A DNA stretch of 64,000 nt from Acinetobacter sp. S54 (GTDB lineage: Bacteria; Pseudomonadota; Gammaproteobacteria; Pseudomonadales; Moraxellaceae): NCBI RefSeq assembly GCF_016624945.1, contig NZ_JACVUI010000001.1, positions 310,001 through 374,000 of the forward strand. The letters are read 5' to 3'. Positions 38,523 through 49,334 of this stretch are shown piece after piece (position 1 is the first letter of the stretch; every line of letters begins with the position of its first letter). The notes below the pieces were generated by a model. It saw nothing but the letters and a program-made list of their open reading frames with translations. It had not been told where the DNA came from and did not search any database. The position numbers were made by a program, and so were the translations under genes.

Positions 38523-40238
38523 TTATTCACTGGTGACTCGGTTGACTTCCTGTAAAGAAGTTACCCCTTGCATCACCTTTCTAAGACCTGAACGACGAAG
38601 ATTATTAAACCCCAGTTTTTCTGATGCTGCTGCTATTTCTAGTGCATTACCATCTTCCATAATAATTTTCGAAATTTCAGGTGTAACTTTCATGACTTCA
38701 TAAATCCCCACACGACCTTTATAACCCTCGCGACATTCAGGGCATCCAATGGGTTGGTAAATCTGAAAATCTGGATGCGTCAGATCCTGTTCAGTAAAGC
38801 CCATCTCAAGCAAACTATTTTTTGGAATTTCGACAGGTTGCTTGCATTGACTACATAGGCGCCGTGCCAGACGCTGTGCAATCACCAGATTCACTGAAGT
38901 TGCAATGTTAAAAGAGGGAACTCCCATATTGCGTAAACGGGTTAAAGTTTCTGGCGCGCTGTTAGTATGCAGCGTTGACATTACCATATGACCCGTTTGA
39001 GCAGCTTTAATTGCAATTTCTGCTGTTTCCAGATCACGAATCTCCCCCACCATAATAATATCAGGGTCTTGACGTAAAAAAGATTTTAATGCGGCGGCAA
39101 AGGTTAATCCGACTTTCGGATTAACATTGACCTGATTGATGCCTTCAAGGTTAATTTCGACAGGATCTTCGGCAGTTGAAATATTCGAATTTTCCGTATT
39201 TAGAATATTTAAACCTGTATAAAGCGAAACTGTTTTACCAGAACCTGTAGGCCCTGTAATCAGCAGCATACCTTGAGGTTTATCTAGCGCATCCATGAAC
39301 AATGCTTTTTGTTCTTCTTCATAACCCAGCGCATCAATACCCAACATGGCACTCGATGGATCTAAAATACGCAGTACCAGCTTCTCACCAAATAAGGTAG
39401 GTAAAGAGTTTACACGGAAATCGATGGCTTTGGTTTTAGAGAGTTTAAGCTTAATACGACCATCTTGTGGAACCCGTTTTTCAGAAATGTCCATTTGCGA
39501 CATGACTTTTAAACGTGACGCAATTCGTGTGGCCAACTGAAGCGGGGGATTGGCAATCTGGCGCAAGACCCCATCGACTCGATAACGTACCCGATACATT
39601 TTTTCATAAGGTTCAAAATGCAAATCCGATGCTCCCATACGAATCGCATCAACCAATAATTTATTGATATATTTTACAATTGGAGCTTCATCGCCTTGTG
39701 GTGGTTCGTCATCTGAATCTTCATCTGGATTGACTTCTTCTACATGAACATCAATATCAAAGTCTTCTCCATCAAAGGCAAAATTGTCGCTTTCTGCAAA
39801 CTCTTTTTCCAGTAATCGGGCAAGCTTGTCATGTTCAACAATAATTGGCTCAATATTAAGTTTACTGTTAAAGCGAACAGCATCCAGAGCTTCAATATTG
39901 GTAGGGTTACTGGTTGCCACATAAAGGACGTGCCCGCGATGGATGAGCGGTACGACATGATGTTTCTGAATCAGTTTTTCATCAACTAATTCACGTGGCA
40001 GTAAAGCAGTGTCATAAACTGCCAGATCAAAAAGAGGTTCCCCAAATTCAATAGAAATGGTTTCAGCTACAGTTAAAGCTGAAATTCCCATATGCTCGAT
40101 AATATATGCAACGATATCCTGCTTCGATTTTTTTGCAGTATCGATGGCGGTTTGCATAGTTGACGCACTTACACGTCCGTCTTCAACCAGCCGCCGAATA
40201 AACCCCGAAAATTTTGGAGATGTTTGTAATACTGACAT
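38523..40238 (-). CDS. pilB: Type IV pilus extension ATPase
   Basis: The 571-residue GspE/PilB ATPase powers pilus growth. The N-terminal N1 domain (residues 1-150) is followed by the RecA-like core: Walker A GPTGSGKTVSLYTG near residue 330, the Asp box and Walker B IIMVGEIRDLETAE, and the His box TGHMVMSTLHTN. A tetracysteine zinc site (CSQC then CPEC) lies near residue 460. It is the first gene of the pilB-pilC-pilD-coaE operon. Confidence 0.96.
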   Translation of the reverse strand: MSVLQTSPKFSGFIRRLVEDGRVSASTMQTAIDTAKKSKQDIVAYIIEHMGISALTVAETISIEFGEPLFDLAVYDTALLPRELVDEKLIQKHHVVPLIHRGHVLYVATSNPTNIEALDAVRFNSKLNIEPIIVEHDKLARLLEKEFAESDNFAFDGEDFDIDVHVEEVNPDEDSDDEPPQGDEAPIVKYINKLLVDAIRMGASDLHFEPYEKMYRVRYRVDGVLRQIANPPLQLATRIASRLKVMSQMDISEKRVPQDGRIKLKLSKTKAIDFRVNSLPTLFGEKLVLRILDPSSAMLGIDALGYEEEQKALFMDALDKPQGMLLITGPTGSGKTVSLYTGLNILNTENSNISTAEDPVEINLEGINQVNVNPKVGLTFAAALKSFLRQDPDIIMVGEIRDLETAEIAIKAAQTGHMVMSTLHTNSAPETLTRLRNMGVPSFNIATSVNLVIAQRLARRLCSQCKQPVEIPKNSLLEMGFTEQDLTHPDFQIYQPIGCPECREGYKGRVGIYEVMKVTPEISKIIMEDGNALEIAAASEKLGFNNLRRSGLRKVMQGVTSLQEVNRVTSE

Positions 40239-40517
40239 CCGTCTGCCTTATCGCAATATGTTTATAATTGATATGGTAAAAATTATACTTTTGTTGAGGG
40301 AAATTACTACCTCATAAAATGCATTTTCTGCCGTATTCATGGTCTAAAATTTGAACTGGTCGATTTTTTGGATCATTTTTTTTACAACATCACAGGAATT
40401 GGTGTTTTATAAATAGTTTGTTTTATCTATTTTTGTATTTATTGCAAAAAGAAAACATTCTAAGTTTGGCTAAAATGCGTGTAGAATATGCAGCATTTTC
40501 GATAAAAGGTTAGCAGT

Positions 40518-41315
40518 ATGTCGGGTTCGACTATTATTCCTTGGGTAGTTGGCAATTGGAAAATGAACCCAATACAATCTGATGCCACACAACTCATTCA
40601 ACAATTTATAACTTTATTGGCGCAGTCCGAAATTGATTCTGAGGCTTGCCATATTGGGGTTGCACCTACCTCTATTGCACTGGATCGTACGCATCAAGCC
40701 TTAAATTTAGCATCGCGTCCTATTTATACTGTTGCTCAGGATGTTTCTCGTTTTGCAGGAACAGGTGCTTATACAGGTGAAATTAGTGCTGAACTATTGG
40801 TAGACAGCCAGATTCAATATGTATTAATTGGTCATTCTGAACGTCGTGACTTGTTGGGTGATTCAGTTGAAATTTTAAAAGCGAAACTCCACAATTCACT
40901 TCAGGCTGGCATGACCGTTGTTTACTGTGTGGGTGAAAGCCTTGAACAGCGTGAGCAAGGTTTGGCAGAACAGGTGGTTTTACAGCAAATCTGTGATATT
41001 GCCAGCGTAGTAAGTCCTGAACAATGGTCAACACAAATCGTAATTGCATACGAGCCGATCTGGGCCATTGGTACTGGAAAAACAGCTTCACCGCAAGATG
41101 CGCAGACAATGCATGCTAAAATTCGTGAAGGTTTATGCCAGATTACGGAACATGGTGCAAAAATTGCCCTGTTGTATGGCGGTAGTGTTAAACCCGAGAA
41201 TGCGGTAGAGTTAGCGGCTTGTCCAGACATTAATGGGGCATTGGTCGGTGGTGCTTCGTTAAACGCACAATCATTTTATCAAATTGCTCAAGCATTTGCC
41301 CAATCAAAACAATAG
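40518..41315 (+). CDS. tpiA: Triosephosphate isomerase
   Basis: This TIM-barrel enzyme interconverts dihydroxyacetone phosphate and glyceraldehyde 3-phosphate. The active-site residues are in GNWKMNP (Lys), IGHSERR (His) and [14 protein letters not shown] (Glu plus flexible loop 6), with [11 protein letters not shown] binding phosphate. The length of 265 is slightly above the usual 250-255. It lies 9 bases before secG; the tpiA-secG-tRNA order is common in gammaproteobacteria. The 279-base gap to the divergent pilB holds the promoters of both genes, none placed with confidence. Confidence 0.95.
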   Translation: MSGSTIIPWVVGNWKMNPIQSDATQLIQQFITLLAQSEIDSEACHIGVAPTSIALDRTHQALNLASRPIYTVAQDVSRFAGTGAYTGEISAELLVDSQIQYVLIGHSERRDLLGDSVEILKAKLHNSLQAGMTVVYCVGESLEQREQGLAEQVVLQQICDIASVVSPEQWSTQIVIAYEPIWAIGTGKTASPQDAQTMHAKIREGLCQITEHGAKIALLYGGSVKPENAVELAACPDINGALVGGASLNAQSFYQIAQAFAQSKQ

Positions 41316-41324
41316 GAGTTCAGC

Positions 41325-41654
41325 ATGCATACTTTTGTGCTGGTCGTACACATTATTCTCGCAATTTTGATTATTGCACTGGTGCTGGTTCAGCACGGCA
41401 AGGGTGCAGATGCGGGTGCTTCATTTGGTGGTGGCGGTGCTGCAACCGTATTCGGTGCTTCTGGTTCAGGTAACTTCCTGACCCGTTTGACGGCTATCTT
41501 TACTGCCCTGTTTTTTATTACCAGTTTAACGTTGGCTGTTTTTGCCAAAAAGCAAACGACAGAGGCTTATAGCTTACAATCTGTACAAACTGCACCTGTT
41601 CAGCAACCGACATCGCCTGAAACTTCGCCAACCGCACCAAAAACGAGTGAATAA
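41325..41654 (+). CDS. secG: Preprotein translocase subunit SecG
   Basis: The small SecYEG subunit has two membrane helices (residues 4-22 and 54-72) joined by the glycine-rich cytoplasmic loop [21 protein letters not shown], which is diagnostic. The C-terminal tail is rich in Thr, Pro and Gln. AGGAG lies 6 bases before the ATG. tRNA-Leu follows 56 bases after the stop, probably on the same transcript. Confidence 0.95.
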   Translation: MHTFVLVVHIILAILIIALVLVQHGKGADAGASFGGGGAATVFGASGSGNFLTRLTAIFTALFFITSLTLAVFAKKQTTEAYSLQSVQTAPVQQPTSPETSPTAPKTSE

Positions 41655-41710
41655 TTAGAATTAACGCTTTCTTTTTATAGTTGAAGCGACTAGAATGCCT
41701 CCCACAAGCT

Positions 41711-41795
41711 GCGGTGGTGGTGGAATTGGTAGACACGCTACCTTGAGGTGGTAGTGCCTTCGGGCGTGGGGGTTCAAGTCCCCCCTTCCGCACCA
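41711..41795 (+). tRNA. tRNA-Leu (anticodon GAG)
   Basis: An 85-base class II tRNA with encoded CCA. The anticodon arm CTACC-TTGAGGT-GGTAG gives GAG, a variable arm TGCCTTCGGGCG is present, and the T arm is GGGGG-TTCAAGT-CCCCC. The 5' acceptor strand GCGGTGG pairs imperfectly with the 3' strand CTTCCGC: position 5-68 is U-U and 6-67 is a G-U wobble. A GCGGAAG strand would pair fully. Confidence 0.93.
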
Positions 41796-41830
41796 ACTTG
41801 ATCCAGAAAGAAAGTTGGTGTTGCAGTGAT

Positions 41831-41917
<87 letters not shown>

Positions 41918-41940
41918 TAAAAGTGTAACTGGTGTGAAAG

Positions 41941-42017
41941 TGGTATTTTGATCCGTTAGGTTCAAATTTTCATAAAAGCATCAAAGGATGTTAGTTTAAA
42001 CCTAATATTCTCTACCA
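41941..42017 (+). pseudogene. Probable decayed third tRNA-fMet copy
   Basis: The segment ending CTACCA at 42017 aligns without gaps to the last 35 bases of the intact tRNA with 22 matches; most differences are G or C changed to A or T. It includes AAGG, GTT, GTT, AAA and CTACCA at the expected positions, and CATAA of the anticodon loop appears 4 bases out of register. The 5' half is too diverged to align. Downstream, AAGTTTTAAAGTGTA at 42023-42037 repeats the flank of copy 1 (41912-41927). It has lost tRNA folding. Confidence 0.5.
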
Positions 42018-42075
42018 ATACTAAGTTTTAAAGTGTAGTAATACTCATTAAATTTAGCTGAGTTACATCTTTAAA

Positions 42076-42099
42076 TGACTAAGGGCAACAACTTAGTCA
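42076..42099. promoter_or_regulatory. Stem-loop TGACTAAG-N8-CTTAGTCA
   Basis: A perfect 8-base inverted repeat with an 8-base loop lies upstream of the promoter of the second tRNA-fMet. It has no T run, so it is a weak terminator at best; it may be a binding site. Confidence 0.4.
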
Positions 42100-42112
42100 G
42101 CAATTATTAAAA

Positions 42113-42140
42113 TTGACTTTTTTTGATAATTGTATATAAT
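42113..42140 (+). promoter_or_regulatory. Sigma-70 promoter of tRNA-fMet copy 2 / rimP-nusA-infB
   Basis: TTGACT (42113-42118) and TATAAT (42135-42140) are separated by 16 bases. The expected start near 42147 is 7 bases before the tRNA. It is the best promoter match in the window. Confidence 0.8.
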
Positions 42141-42148
42141 GTTTGCAC

Positions 42149-42235
<87 letters not shown>

Positions 42236-42242
42236 CTAAGAG

Positions 42243-42267
42243 GGCTCACAAATAGGTGGGCCTTTTT
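42243..42267 (+). terminator. Leader terminator 1 between tRNA-fMet and rimP
   Basis: GGCTCAC-aaatag-GTGGGCC forms a 7-base stem with one G-T pair, followed by TTTTT. Confidence 0.75.
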
Positions 42268-42302
42268 GCACAGTGAGCTATAGTTTTCTGTGTAAAATAT
42301 AG

Positions 42303-42324
42303 GGGCGATTTAACGCCCTTTTTT
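42303..42324 (+). terminator. Leader terminator 2 between tRNA-fMet and rimP
   Basis: GGGCG-atttaa-CGCCC followed by six T residues. With terminator 1 it must be read through for rimP-nusA-infB to be expressed, which would allow NusA to control its own operon as in E. coli. Confidence 0.75.
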
Positions 42325-42449
42325 ATTGGCTATCGTGTAGCGGTGACACAAGACATAAGCTGTCGTAAAGGTGAAATAGTCATGCTTCACTATAGATTAG
42401 TCTGAATTGGCTGTGAGCCGATTGAACCGCGCGAGAATGACGAGAGTAA

Positions 42450-42974
42450 ATGAAGCTATCAAATAAAACTCAAGCACTGCATGATTTAATTGCACCCGCA
42501 GTGCAGGCTTGTAATGTTGATCTGTGGGGGATTGAATTTATTCCTCAAGGTAAACGTTCTTTATTGCGTATTTATATCGATAAAAACATCGATGAAAGTG
42601 CTGAACCTGTTATCAATGAAGATGGTGAGCTTGAACAGGGGCGTGGTATAGGTGTGCAAGACTGTGTGCTTGTAACGCAACAGGTCGGCGCAATGTTAGA
42701 TGTGCATGATCCAATTTCTGGTGAATATGCACTGGAAGTATCATCTCCAGGTTGGGATCGTCCTTTTTTTCAACTTGAACAAATGCCTGCTTATATTGGT
42801 CAGCAAGTCGCATTACGATTAATTACTGCGGTTGAAAATCGTCGTAAATTCCAGGCAAAATTGCTCAGTGTTGATCTTGAAAATGAAGTTATTCAAGTCG
42901 AAGTTGAAGGCAACCATGTGCTTGAAATTGATAGTCATAATATTGATAAAGCAAACTTGATCTATCAGGACTAA
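42450..42974 (+). CDS. rimP: Ribosome maturation factor RimP
   Basis: The 174-residue protein assists 30S subunit maturation. The N-terminal half has [23 protein letters not shown] and [17 protein letters not shown], followed by the family hallmark [14 protein letters not shown], then an SH3-like C-terminal domain. An insert of about 15 residues (residues 50-66, [15 protein letters not shown]) lengthens the first domain compared with E. coli. It is the first protein gene of the rimP-nusA-infB-rbfA operon. Confidence 0.95.
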   Translation: MKLSNKTQALHDLIAPAVQACNVDLWGIEFIPQGKRSLLRIYIDKNIDESAEPVINEDGELEQGRGIGVQDCVLVTQQVGAMLDVHDPISGEYALEVSSPGWDRPFFQLEQMPAYIGQQVALRLITAVENRRKFQAKLLSVDLENEVIQVEVEGNHVLEIDSHNIDKANLIYQD

Positions 42975-43009
42975 ATTCATTTAAATTTATAAGAATCTGT
43001 AGGTGACTT

Positions 43010-44494
43010 ATGAGCCGTGAAATTCTTACCGTTGTGGAAACGGTTAGTAATGAAAAAGGTGTTAGTCGTGAAGCAATCTTCGAGGCATTAGAACAGGCAC
43101 TGGTTGCTGCAACGAAGAAGAAATTTTACGAAGGCACAAACTCTGAAGAAGCACAGTTACGCGTTGAAATTGACCGTAAGACTGGTGACTATCGTACTTT
43201 TCGTCAGTGGACAGTTGTTGCTGATGAAGACCATGAAATGCCAGCTTGTCAGGATGCGATTTCTGATTTAGATCCTTCACAATGGTCAATTGGTGATATA
43301 CGCGAACTCGAAGTTGAATCGATTGAGTTTGGTCGTATTGCAGCTCAAATCGCCAAACAAGTAATCGTCCAAAAAATTCGTGAAGCAGAACGTGCTTTAG
43401 TGGCGGATGCTTATGAAGCCAAAGTAGGCGAATTGATTTACGGTGAAGTAAAAAAACAAACCAAAGACGGTTTTATCATCGATTTGGGTGATAACGCAGA
43501 AGCTTATTTGGCTCGTGAAGAAATGATTCCAAAAGAAATGCTTCGTCCAAAACAACGGATGAATGCGATTCTTTATAGCGTCAACCGTGAAGGTCGTGGT
43601 GCGCAATTATTGTTATCACGCGCTAAACCTGAAATGCTGATTGCCTTGATGAAAAAAGAAATTCCTGAAATTTCTGAAGAAATCATCGAAATTAAAGCAG
43701 CAGCACGTCAGCCAGGTGTGCGTGCCAAAATTGCAGTAAAAACCAATGATCATCGTATTGACCCAGTCGGTGCATGTATTGGGATGCGTGGTACCCGTAT
43801 TCAGGCAGTCCAGTCTGAGTTGAACGGTGAGCGTATCGATGTTGTGGTGTGGTCAGATGATCCTGCGCAATATATCGCCAGTGCTTTGGAGCCTGCTGAT
43901 GTATCAGGCATTGTATTAGATGAAGATGCACGCAGTGCAGATATTATCTTTGCAACCAATGATCAATTGGCTCGTGCGATTGGTTCTCAGGGACAAAATG
44001 TACGTCTGGCGTCTGAATTGACGGGTTATAAACTCGACATGATGCTGGAAGATGAATATCGTGCGCGTCAACAAAACGAAGCACAACAGTATCTGGATAT
44101 GTTTGTAGAACGTCTGGATATTGAAGAAGATTTAGCAATGGCATTGGTTGAAATGGGCTTTACTTCACTTGAAGAAATTGCCTATGTACCAGCTGAAACT
44201 TTTGACGAAATTGAACTTGATGCTGATTTGGTCGAGTTATTACAAAGTCGTGCAAAAGAAGCCGCATTAACAGATGCATTAAAACAGCAAGAAAATATTC
44301 AGGAACCAAGTGCAGAACTTCTGGAAATGGAAGGAATGACTCAGGAGCTTGCTTATGCCCTTGCAGCGCGTGGTGTGATTACAGTCGATGATTTGGCCGA
44401 TCAGGCGACCGACGATATCTCTGATATTGAAGGCCTTGGTGACGAAAAAGCGGGTCAGCTCATTATGAAAGCACGCGAATCATGGTTTAACTAA
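43010..44494 (+). CDS. nusA: Transcription termination/antitermination factor NusA
   Basis: The 494-residue RNA polymerase-binding protein has, in order, an N-terminal RNAP-binding domain (1-125), an S1 domain (about 135-200, GEVKKQTKDGFIIDLGDNAEAYL), two KH domains (about 230-345, DPVGACIGMRGTRIQ and AIGSQGQNVRLA), and two acidic C-terminal repeats (about 360-494). The length equals E. coli NusA. It controls pausing, termination and antitermination. The two leader terminators upstream are suited to autoregulation. Confidence 0.97.
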   Translation: MSREILTVVETVSNEKGVSREAIFEALEQALVAATKKKFYEGTNSEEAQLRVEIDRKTGDYRTFRQWTVVADEDHEMPACQDAISDLDPSQWSIGDIRELEVESIEFGRIAAQIAKQVIVQKIREAERALVADAYEAKVGELIYGEVKKQTKDGFIIDLGDNAEAYLAREEMIPKEMLRPKQRMNAILYSVNREGRGAQLLLSRAKPEMLIALMKKEIPEISEEIIEIKAAARQPGVRAKIAVKTNDHRIDPVGACIGMRGTRIQAVQSELNGERIDVVVWSDDPAQYIASALEPADVSGIVLDEDARSADIIFATNDQLARAIGSQGQNVRLASELTGYKLDMMLEDEYRARQQNEAQQYLDMFVERLDIEEDLAMALVEMGFTSLEEIAYVPAETFDEIELDADLVELLQSRAKEAALTDALKQQENIQEPSAELLEMEGMTQELAYALAARGVITVDDLADQATDDISDIEGLGDEKAGQLIMKARESWFN

Positions 44495-44504
44495 GGAGTA
44501 GCGT

Positions 44505-47219
44505 ATGACAGACAAAACGATTCAAGACTTGGCTCAAACAGTTGGTCGTCCTGTCGACAAGCTTCTAGAACAGGTTCGTGAAGCAGGTCTACCACAGCGT
44601 AACGCAAATGACACTATTACCACTGAGCAACAAGATACGCTTGTGAACCATTTGAAAAAGGTACACGGCCAAGATGCCAGTGGCGCAGGAAAAATCACGT
44701 TGAAACGTAAAACAACCAGTACAGCAAAAGTTGCCAGTACTTCAGGTAAGGCGAAAACCATTAACGTAGAAGTTCGTAAGAAACATACGTTTACCAAGCC
44801 AAATCCTGAACAGATTGCGGCTGAAGCCAAAGCACGTGTTGAAGCTGAAGCAAAGGTTCGTGCTGATGAAAAAGTAAACCAGCAAGCGGCTCCGCAACTT
44901 CGTGAAAAAGCTGAAAATAAAGCACAAGCAACATTAGATGCAATGCGCGCTGCTCAGAAGAAAGAAACAGTGAAAGCTGAGACTTCGACTACAGAAGTTG
45001 TGGTTAAGCGTCGTTCAACTAATAAGCCGATTAAGCCGATTGTTGTAAAACCGACTGAAACGGCTGAACAGAAAAAGGCACGTGAAGCTGAATCTGCGAA
45101 GTTGAAAGCAACTGAAGAAGCCGTTCGTCGTAAAGCAGCTGAAGAAGCGCAACAGCGTACACTTGAGCAAATGCGTCAAATGGCATCGAAATATTCAAAT
45201 GACGATACGGGTGCGACCATTCGTGTGATTGATGATTCTCCATTGGCTGCTGGTCTTGTAGGACAGGCTTATGAAGATTCCTTTAATCAGGAAGACCGTG
45301 AAATCAAACGTGGTGGTGCAACCACCAACCCACGTGCGGGTAAAAAAGGCGGTCGTGGTGGTGATGCACAAGCTGAACAGAGCTTTAGCAAAAGCCATCA
45401 TAAACGTGGTTTAAAAACCAGTCAGGCGAATAAACACGGTTTTGAAAAACCTGTTAAGAAGCAAATTTATGATGTTGAGATCGGTGAGAAAATCATTGTT
45501 GCCGATTTAGCACAAAAAATGGCGATTAAAGTTCGTGAAGTTATTAAAACACTCATGAAAATGGGTGAATTGGTTACTCAGAATCAGGCAATTGATCAAG
45601 ATACAGCGGTACTTGTCGTAGAAGAGTTAGGCCACAATCCAGTTTTAGTTTCTGATACGCAAGCTGAAGATAATTTACTTGTTGCTGCTGAAGAAGCACG
45701 TGGTGAGCAAACGACTCGTCCTCCAGTTGTTACGATCATGGGTCACGTCGATCATGGTAAAACTTCATTGCTAGATCGTATCCGTCGTTCTAAAGTGGCG
45801 GCTGGTGAAGCTGGTGGTATTACCCAGCATATTGGTGCGTATCACGTTGAAACTGATAAGGGAATTATTACTTTCCTTGATACTCCGGGACATGCGGCAT
45901 TTACTGCAATGCGTTCACGTGGTGCTAAAGCAACGGATATCGTTGTCTTGGTTGTTGCTGCTGATGATGGTGTGATGCCACAAACGGCAGAGGCCATTGA
46001 TCATGCGCGTGCAGCGGGTACACCGATTATTGTTGCTATTAACAAGATGGATAAAGAATCAGCTGATCCAGATCGTGTCTTGAATGAACTAACCACGAAA
46101 CAGATTGTTCCTGAACAATGGGGCGGTGATGTGCCAGTTGCAATGGTTTCAGCACATTCTGGACAGGGGATTGATGAATTACTTGACCTAATCTTGATCC
46201 AAGCTGAATTGATGGAACTCAAAGCATCAAGTGAAGGTGCTGCTCAGGGCGTCGTGATTGAAGCGCGTGTTGATAAAGGTCGTGGTGCAGTCACTTCGAT
46301 TCTGGTACAAAATGGTACGCTGAATATTGGTGATCTTGTGCTGGCAGGTTCTTCTTATGGTCGTGTACGTGCCATGTCTGATGAAAATGGCCAACCTATT
46401 AAATCGGCAGGTCCATCAATTCCTGTCGAAATTTTAGGTTTACCCGATGCGCCAATGGCAGGTGACGAAGTTCTTGTTGTAAATGACGAGAAAAAAGCAC
46501 GTGAAGTGGCTGATGCGCGTGCGGATCGTGAGCGTCAAAAACGTATTGATCGTCAAAGTGCAATGCGTCTTGAAAATATCATGGCCTCTATGGGCAAAAA
46601 AGATGTACCAGCAGTGAATGTCATCTTAAAAGCAGACGTTCGTGGTACTTTGGAAGCCTTAACTGTGGCTTTAGATGAGCTTTCAACTGATGAAGTTAAA
46701 GTACGTGTGATTAGTTCAGGTGTAGGTGCAATCACTGAATCTGACGTTACCCTTGCAGAATCTTCAGAAGCTGTATTGCTCGGATTTAACGTCCGTGCTG
46801 ATACTACTGCTCGTCAAAAGAGCGATCAAGATGGTATCGACATTCGTTACTATAGCATCATCTATGAATTGATTGATGATGTGAAGAATGCTATGAGCGG
46901 TAAGCTTGCGCCTGAACATCGTGAAACGATTCTGGGTGTGGCTCAGGTTCGTGAAGTATTCCGTTCAAGCAAGTTCGGCGCTGCTGCGGGCTGTATGGTG
47001 ATGGAAGGTGTAATTCACCGTAATAAACCAATTCGTGTCCTTCGTGATGATGTCGTGGTATTCCAAGGTGAGCTTGAATCATTACGTCGTTATAAAGATG
47101 TGGTCGATGAAGTTCGCGCAGGTATGGAATGTGGTCTAGCGGTGAAAGGTTATAATGACATCAAACCACTCGATAAGATCGAAGTGTATGATGTACAAAT
47201 GGTGAAACGGAGTCTTTAA
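44505..47219 (+). CDS. infB: Translation initiation factor IF-2
   Basis: The 904-residue GTPase brings fMet-tRNA to the 30S subunit. The N-terminal 390 residues include an IF2 N-domain (1-50), a long charged helical linker rich in Lys, Glu and Ala, and a second N-domain near 315-370. The G domain has [12 protein letters not shown] (G1) near residue 410, DTPGHAAF (G3) and NKMD (G4). Domains II to IV follow, ending in the fMet-tRNA-binding C2 domain. It follows nusA by 10 bases, and its stop overlaps the rbfA start by one base. Confidence 0.97.
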   Translation: MTDKTIQDLAQTVGRPVDKLLEQVREAGLPQRNANDTITTEQQDTLVNHLKKVHGQDASGAGKITLKRKTTSTAKVASTSGKAKTINVEVRKKHTFTKPNPEQIAAEAKARVEAEAKVRADEKVNQQAAPQLREKAENKAQATLDAMRAAQKKETVKAETSTTEVVVKRRSTNKPIKPIVVKPTETAEQKKAREAESAKLKATEEAVRRKAAEEAQQRTLEQMRQMASKYSNDDTGATIRVIDDSPLAAGLVGQAYEDSFNQEDREIKRGGATTNPRAGKKGGRGGDAQAEQSFSKSHHKRGLKTSQANKHGFEKPVKKQIYDVEIGEKIIVADLAQKMAIKVREVIKTLMKMGELVTQNQAIDQDTAVLVVEELGHNPVLVSDTQAEDNLLVAAEEARGEQTTRPPVVTIMGHVDHGKTSLLDRIRRSKVAAGEAGGITQHIGAYHVETDKGIITFLDTPGHAAFTAMRSRGAKATDIVVLVVAADDGVMPQTAEAIDHARAAGTPIIVAINKMDKESADPDRVLNELTTKQIVPEQWGGDVPVAMVSAHSGQGIDELLDLILIQAELMELKASSEGAAQGVVIEARVDKGRGAVTSILVQNGTLNIGDLVLAGSSYGRVRAMSDENGQPIKSAGPSIPVEILGLPDAPMAGDEVLVVNDEKKAREVADARADRERQKRIDRQSAMRLENIMASMGKKDVPAVNVILKADVRGTLEALTVALDELSTDEVKVRVISSGVGAITESDVTLAESSEAVLLGFNVRADTTARQKSDQDGIDIRYYSIIYELIDDVKNAMSGKLAPEHRETILGVAQVREVFRSSKFGAAAGCMVMEGVIHRNKPIRVLRDDVVVFQGELESLRRYKDVVDEVRAGMECGLAVKGYNDIKPLDKIEVYDVQMVKRSL

Positions 47220-47623
47220 TGGCGGGTGGACAACGCTTGAAACGCATGGCGGATTCAGTACAACGTGAGTTGTCTGAGCTAATCCGTCAGGAGTTAAAAG
47301 ATCCACGTCTGGGTGGTCTAGTGACCATCTCAGGTGTTAAGGTGAGTCCAGATTTGGGATATGCAGACGTTTATGTCACAGTGATGGGACGTGAACTGGC
47401 AGATGACCAAAATGAAATCGCTCATCAGGAAACTTTAGATATTTTAAATAAAGCTTCTGGATTTTTGCGTCAGGAATTGAGTCGTCGTATCAAAACACGT
47501 GTAACCCCACGCTTGCGTTTTCATTATGACAAAACAAATGCTTATGGCAATTACATGTTTGGTCTGATTGAAAAAGCAGTACAGGACTTACCTGAACATA
47601 AAAAAGAAGATGATTCTGAATAA
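47219..47623 (+). CDS. rbfA: 30S ribosome-binding factor A
   Basis: The 134-residue KH-type protein acts late in 30S maturation and cold adaptation. ADSVQRELSELIRQELKDPRLGGLVTIS and the conserved PRLRFHYD near the C-terminus identify it. The start codon uses the last A of the infB stop. A strong terminator ends the operon. truB and rpsO, often found next, are not here. Confidence 0.95.
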   Translation: MAGGQRLKRMADSVQRELSELIRQELKDPRLGGLVTISGVKVSPDLGYADVYVTVMGRELADDQNEIAHQETLDILNKASGFLRQELSRRIKTRVTPRLRFHYDKTNAYGNYMFGLIEKAVQDLPEHKKEDDSE

Positions 47624-47625
47624 AT

Positions 47626-47654
47626 AAAAATGCCACCTTCGGGTGGCATTTTTA
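47626..47654. terminator. Bidirectional terminator after rbfA
   Basis: AAAAATGCCACC-ttcg-GGTGGCATTTTT is a perfect 12-base stem with a stable TTCG loop. It serves both rbfA and the convergent oxygenase gene. Confidence 0.92.
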
Positions 47655-47663
47655 TTTTATGTT

Positions 47664-48974
47664 TTATGCAGATTTTCTGTTGCCGCCATGCACGCTAAAG
47701 AATTTAGCTCCAGACATTTTTTGCCCTACAGCTCTTTCATATGCTTCCCTTACTTCGTTTGGCTGTCCTGCTTGTCCAATAAAATCATTTAGATAAGGGC
47801 CAAGTAGGGGGTGAGTAGCCAGTTTTTCACGAGGTAGACCTTCTTTCAGCTCTTTACTACAAGCAGAAGGTAAATACACATTTTTATTCTTTTCTATATC
47901 AAAGATCAAAGCCTTAGGCACGAAATCAGGATTATTTTTAAGCTCATCTAGCTCCTTAAAAAAGCGTTTACGTAGCATAATTATCCCACGATCGCTTTGA
48001 CCTAAAAACTCACGTTCACGATTGGTGATTCGACCTTGACCCACCCATACCGCAAAATCTTGATTAGCGACATGTGTGGTAATCCATTTACCATTTTCGT
48101 CATATAGTGGCCCATACCAAGAGGGAATTTTTTCTTGAATATAAGGCTCTTGTTCGGTGGGAACTCTACTAAATACCCAGAGCACACTTAAAGTATTATA
48201 GTCATCAATCGGCACACGCCATTCAAAATGATGACCCAGATAAAAACCATTTGGCCATAGGGTCACCCGACCTTCGGTCCACATTGGATTATCTTCACTT
48301 TCACCCTCCCTTAGACGTTTATAAGTGAAACCATACTCAAATTCTTCAAATTTGGTTTTAAGATGAGTGGGAACATACGGCTCATCTAAATTTGATTGTC
48401 GTATTGTCCAGTTATTATGCGTCCATTCAAAATGAATCGGATCGATGGAATTTTCCTGACATTGAAACCAATTGCATGGTAATTCGGCAAAAATAGCCTG
48501 TGCAAAACCATTTTTATAATTGAATAAATCCCAATCGGGAAGTTCTGGTGCTGGATCTTGGCCCATATATGCCCATAATAAGCCCGCCTTAGCTTGCACC
48601 TTATAAGCAACAATTTTGGTCATTTTACACATGCGAGCGCTCGGATCACACACCTGCTCATAAGGTTGATGAATGCATTCGCCTGCGGGATTGAACTGCC
48701 ATCCATGATAACTACAACGGATACCTGTTTGTTCAACATAACCATAAGACATATCAGCACTACGGTGAGGACAATGGCGTTCAATAAGGCCATAATTTCC
48801 ACTTAAATCTTTATAAAGAACTAAGTCTTCACCCAGTATGCGTATGGGTTTAATTGCTTGAGTTTCAAATTCTGATTCTCCTGCGATAGGGTGCCAATAT
48901 CTTCGCAAATATTGTCCCATTTCACTATCTGGTCCTACCCTTGTTAACCGATCATTTTTTTCCTGAGTCAGCAT
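47664..48974 (-). CDS. Rieske non-heme iron aromatic ring-hydroxylating oxygenase, alpha subunit
   Basis: The 436-residue terminal oxygenase has a Rieske [2Fe-2S] domain with C68-x-H70 (RHCPHRSADM) and C87-x2-H90 (RCSYHGW). The mononuclear iron site is NSIDPIHFEWTH, in which D178 is the bridging residue and H181 and H186 are ligands. The type is that of single-subunit phthalate-, phenoxybenzoate- or O-demethylase-like oxygenases that hydroxylate or demethylate aromatic acids. ATG 48974 is preferred because GGAG sits 7 bases upstream; an ATG at 48989 has no proper spacing. No ferredoxin-reductase gene is nearby, so the electron donor is elsewhere. Divergent porin and MFS genes point to an imported aromatic acid. 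Confidence 0.85.
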   Translation of the reverse strand: MLTQEKNDRLTRVGPDSEMGQYLRRYWHPIAGESEFETQAIKPIRILGEDLVLYKDLSGNYGLIERHCPHRSADMSYGYVEQTGIRCSYHGWQFNPAGECIHQPYEQVCDPSARMCKMTKIVAYKVQAKAGLLWAYMGQDPAPELPDWDLFNYKNGFAQAIFAELPCNWFQCQENSIDPIHFEWTHNNWTIRQSNLDEPYVPTHLKTKFEEFEYGFTYKRLREGESEDNPMWTEGRVTLWPNGFYLGHHFEWRVPIDDYNTLSVLWVFSRVPTEQEPYIQEKIPSWYGPLYDENGKWITTHVANQDFAVWVGQGRITNREREFLGQSDRGIIMLRKRFFKELDELKNNPDFVPKALIFDIEKNKNVYLPSACSKELKEGLPREKLATHPLLGPYLNDFIGQAGQPNEVREAYERAVGQKMSGAKFFSVHGGNRKSA

Positions 48975-49334
48975 GTTGTTGCTCCACATCCTTTTAAAAA
49001 TTTTAATAAATCGTTTGTTTTGCTAGTGAAACATATATTTGTATATTAAATATAGATAACATATTTTTTTAAAATAGTCTAAAAATTTTTAGATGAAAAA
49101 TAATTTTTTTATTCCTCAAAAAATGATGAACTTTTATAGTGCATTATTGATTTTGGGTCTGTTTTAAAAATTTCATCATTTGCTTAATGTAATTACGTTT
49201 AATAATTTTAGTTATTTTAAATACATGATAATTAAAGCAATAAATTTTATGATAAAAAATGGTGCATTCAAATTGAGTAAAAATACTTTAATTGTTTAAT
49301 TTGAGAGCATTGCAATAAGAGTGTTTTTTAATCG

